From JBHHYR01 sp046757585 (lineage in GTDB: Bacteria; Desulfobacterota; Binatia; HRBIN30), in assembly GCA_046757585.1 (NCBI GenBank), contig JBHHYR010000174.1, positions 1-8,282 of the forward strand: a DNA stretch of 8,282 nt, written 5' to 3'. Shown piece after piece: positions 6,208-8,282 of the stretch. Both the position numbers and the translations under genes were made by a program. Position 1 is the stretch's first letter, and each line of letters starts with the position of its first letter. A model generated the notes under the pieces. The model did not search any database and was not told where the DNA came from. It saw only the letters and a list, made by a program, of their open reading frames with translations.

Positions 6208-6235
6208 ACTATGCGGTCTGCAAAGCAAATGTCAA
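6208..6235 (-). promoter_or_regulatory. Sigma70-like promoter for the exported-protein operon
   Basis: On the minus strand a perfect -35 TTGACA (6230-6235) is followed by a 16-nt spacer and CATAGT (6208-6213), 4 of 6 matches to TATAAT. Transcription would start near 6200, giving a leader of about 30 nt that contains the AGGAGG site and the GTG at 6169. It probably also drives the lipoprotein and acyl-CoA dehydrogenase genes. Confidence 0.5.
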
Positions 6236-6240
6236 TTGAC
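6231..6240. repeat. Perfect 10-bp palindrome GTCAATTGAC in the divergent promoter region
   Basis: The palindrome gives TTGAC on both strands. On the minus strand it forms part of the -35 above. On the plus strand it gives TTGACG (6236-6241) pointing towards the kinase gene, but no good -10 follows (TAGTTC at 16 nt). It may be the centre of overlapping divergent promoters or a regulator half-site pair. Confidence 0.4.
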
Positions 6241-6362
6241 GTTCGGCCTGCTGCGCCTAGTTCGTGGGCGGTCTCAATCTCTCTGGAGTGTGTAACAGCC
6301 GTGAGGGGCAGATGGTTCCGCAGAGCGATGGCTGAGGCAGGTTCAGAGCGACGATTCGACCG

Positions 6363-7592
6363 ATGGCACGCATTCCGATGAGTCCGACTCCCGATGCTGG
6401 TACAAATGCGGCTTCGAGAGGGTGGCGCGCCGCCTGGGCAATGGACGTGGACATCGGTGAACGCCGGCCGCGCCGGCAGTTGGCGCTGTTTTTGTACGGC
6501 ACCGGTCTGGCGATCGGGCTGCACCTGGCCTTAATCCACCTATTTCTATGGCGCTCGTTTGGCGCGTTCTTTTTCTTCCTGGGAGCAACCCTCGTATTTA
6601 CGACCGCCACCCTGATTCTGTGGCAGTCGGTCCTGCCGCGGCTTTCCGAACGGCGCTTCCCCGCGCGTTTGGCGTGGCAGCTCGTCATCGCGCTGTCGAC
6701 GTTCGCCGTGCTCTCGTTTCTGGCAACGGAGGTGAACGCCCTTCTGTTCGCCGGGCATTCACTGTTGCGGCCCTACGACGGTGCCGACGTGACGTTCACC
6801 ATATCGAGTGCGGCCTTGCGGCGCGCCCCGGTCATTTACTCGTTGATTCCGATCATTCCGGCCGCGGTTCTCTGTGTGGTCGGGTTCAATCTGCACTGGT
6901 GGCGTATTTTCGTCATGCAGAGTCGCCAGCGCGAGCTACGCGAGCTAGCCGTCTCGTCGCAGTTGGCCGCCCTGCGGGCCCAAGTGAATCCGCACTTCTT
7001 CTTCAACAGCCTCAATTCGATCGCCCAGCTCATCACCACGGACCCGGTGAAGGCGGAAACCTGCATAGAACGGCTGGCAGACATCTTCCGCTATCTGCTG
7101 ACCCGTACCCAGGCTGAGTTCGTTCCACTGGCGGAGGAACTCGACATGGCCGAAGCGTACCTGGATATAGAACGCGCGCGGTTTGGCGAAGACCTGCGGG
7201 TCGAGGAGCAGATCGACGACCGGGCGCGCTCGTGTTTCCTGCCCGGGCTGATTCTCCAGCCGCTGGTCGAGAATGCGGTCAAGCACGGGATCTCCCAAAA
7301 AATCGGCGGCGGACTGGTCCTGATCCGGGTTGTGCTGGAGGACAGGACGCTACGCCTGACTGTCCGGGACACCGGGGCCGGCATCCAGGCGAACGGGCCG
7401 CTTTTCGAACGCGGCGTTGGCTTGCGCAACGTGCGCGATCGCTTGGTGAAACTGTACGGGCCCGAATACGCGCCGACGATCAAGAGCGTCCACGACGAAG
7501 GAACAACGGTGTCGCTGCGGATCCCCGTGGCACCCGTCGCCCGGGAGCGGGAGTCAAGCGGGTCCGTGGCCACAGGAGACGCTGGCGCATGA
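6363..7592 (+). CDS. LytS/AlgZ-type membrane sensor histidine kinase
   Basis: Inner-membrane sensor that autophosphorylates on His and passes the phosphate to the partner LytTR regulator. It has 409 residues from this ATG. Four hydrophobic segments (about 40-63, 66-91, 103-130 and 157-183) form the sensor region; there is no separate sensory domain. A short coiled linker (about 186-206) leads to the His_kinase domain of this family. That domain has QVNPHFFFNSLNSI (207-220) with the phosphorylatable His211. An HATPase module follows, with N-box PLVENAVKHG (300-309), DTGAG (336-340) and GVGLRNVRDRL (351-361). The Asn, Gly and His boxes are intact. The start is uncertain: no clear ribosome-binding site precedes 6363, and in-frame ATGs at 6378 and 6441 are possible, the last leaving a short basic N-terminus before the first membrane segment. 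It overlaps the regulator gene by ATGA, so the two are co-translated. The signal is unknown. Confidence 0.93.
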   Translation: MARIPMSPTPDAGTNAASRGWRAAWAMDVDIGERRPRRQLALFLYGTGLAIGLHLALIHLFLWRSFGAFFFFLGATLVFTTATLILWQSVLPRLSERRFPARLAWQLVIALSTFAVLSFLATEVNALLFAGHSLLRPYDGADVTFTISSAALRRAPVIYSLIPIIPAAVLCVVGFNLHWWRIFVMQSRQRELRELAVSSQLAALRAQVNPHFFFNSLNSIAQLITTDPVKAETCIERLADIFRYLLTRTQAEFVPLAEELDMAEAYLDIERARFGEDLRVEEQIDDRARSCFLPGLILQPLVENAVKHGISQKIGGGLVLIRVVLEDRTLRLTVRDTGAGIQANGPLFERGVGLRNVRDRLVKLYGPEYAPTIKSVHDEGTTVSLRIPVAPVARERESSGSVATGDAGA

Positions 7593-8282
7593 TTCGCACG
7601 CTCATCGTCGATGATGAGAAGCTGGCGCGCGAGCGCTTGCGCTCGTTCCTGCGCGGCATCGACGACATCGAGGTGATCGGCGAGGCGAAAAACGGCGTCG
7701 AGGCCGTGCGGCTGATTGGAGAAAGCGTGCCTGACCTGGTCTTTCTCGACGTCCAGATGCCCGGAATGAACGGCCTGCGCGTTCTCAAGGCCGTGAACCA
7801 TCGCCCGCAGATCGTTTTCGCCACCGCGTTCGACGAGTACGCGATCCAGGCCTTCGAGGTGCATGCCGCGGACTACCTACTCAAACCGATCTCCGGAAAA
7901 CGACTCGAGGAAGCCGTACGACGTGTCCGCCTGCGGCTGGCCGGCCAGCTGCCGGCGCCCCAGCTGCATGAGTTGATGGAGGCCTTGAAAGCCCGCGAAC
8001 GCCGCTACCTGGCCCAACTACCCGTCCATCGCGGACGCCAAATTCTGGTGTTGCCGAGCGACCGGATCCTCTGGTTCGAGGTCGAGTATCGGCTGGTCTA
8101 TGCACACGTCGACGGGGACCGGTACATGACGAACTTCACCTTGAAGGAACTCGAAGCACGCCTTGATCCAGAGACGTTCTTCCGCGCCCACAAATCCCGC
8201 CTGGTCAACCTCCGGCACGTGCGTGCGATCGTGCCCTGGTTCGGCGGTCGTGTCAAGCTGGTCCTGGGGGACGAGAAGCGCT
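7589..8282 (+). CDS. LytTR-family response regulator, C-terminus cut by the window edge
   Basis: DNA-binding response regulator and cognate partner of the preceding kinase. 231 codons are visible with no stop. The receiver domain (1-about 118) has the acidic pair Asp8/Asp9, phosphoacceptor Asp54 in LDVQMPGMNG, Thr79 and Lys99 in LLKP, so it looks phosphorylatable. A linker of about 25 residues precedes the LytTR DNA-binding domain. That domain begins near PVHRGRQILVLPSDRILWFE (145-164) and contains the signature FFRAHKSRLVNLRHV (197-211). About 10-25 residues of the final strand are probably missing beyond the window. The ATG overlaps the kinase stop (ATGA), and AGGAG lies 10 nt upstream (7574-7578). 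LytTR regulators bind direct repeats upstream of target genes; the divergent exported-protein operon is a natural candidate target, but this is inference. Confidence 0.94.
   Translation, partial: MIRTLIVDDEKLARERLRSFLRGIDDIEVIGEAKNGVEAVRLIGESVPDLVFLDVQMPGMNGLRVLKAVNHRPQIVFATAFDEYAIQAFEVHAADYLLKPISGKRLEEAVRRVRLRLAGQLPAPQLHELMEALKARERRYLAQLPVHRGRQILVLPSDRILWFEVEYRLVYAHVDGDRYMTNFTLKELEARLDPETFFRAHKSRLVNLRHVRAIVPWFGGRVKLVLGDEKR

Overview
The window is GC-rich, densely coding bacterial DNA. A lipobox lipoprotein, an exported protein and a membrane histidine kinase suggest a Gram-negative cell. OpcA next to zwf, a FadE-like acyl-CoA dehydrogenase, and a CX4CH haem lipoprotein with a Thr/Pro 'TPT' tail would fit deep-branching, formerly deltaproteobacterial lineages such as Binatota, Desulfobacterota or Myxococcota. 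That placement is an inference of low confidence. No rRNA, tRNA, CRISPR array, insertion sequence or phage gene was seen.

Left part (1-3242, minus strand): a sugar-phosphate cluster read right to left. It runs zwf (glucose-6-phosphate dehydrogenase, TTG start chosen from a strong ribosome-binding site), then opcA (its assembly and activation partner, 4 bp downstream), then after a 195-bp gap a class I fructose-bisphosphate aldolase that leaves the window at base 1. Together they send glucose-6-phosphate into the oxidative pentose phosphate pathway for NADPH and interconvert fructose-1,6-bisphosphate and triose phosphates.

Middle (3243-3882): a 330-bp zwf upstream region containing a GC-rich inverted repeat, then a small plus-strand gene for a ribbon-helix-helix DNA-binding protein divergent from zwf. 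A GC-rich inverted repeat lies between it and the convergent gene that follows.

Right-centre (3883-6169, minus strand): three closely spaced genes. In transcription order they encode a small exported Cys/His-motif protein, a CX4CH cytochrome-like lipoprotein with a Thr/Pro-rich tail, and an acyl-CoA dehydrogenase whose likely catalytic Glu is at the isovaleryl-CoA dehydrogenase position. A good sigma70-like promoter precedes the first gene.

Right end (6363-8282, plus strand): a LytS/AlgZ-type sensor kinase and a LytTR response regulator overlapping by ATGA; the regulator is cut by the window end. The pair is divergent from the exported-protein gene, and the shared intergenic region holds a perfect 10-bp palindrome that forms part of that gene's -35 element.

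The pathways here are recognisable. I found no complete undescribed system. The least explained parts are the small exported protein, the CX4CH lipoprotein, their divergent LytS/LytTR pair, and the ribbon-helix-helix protein beside zwf.
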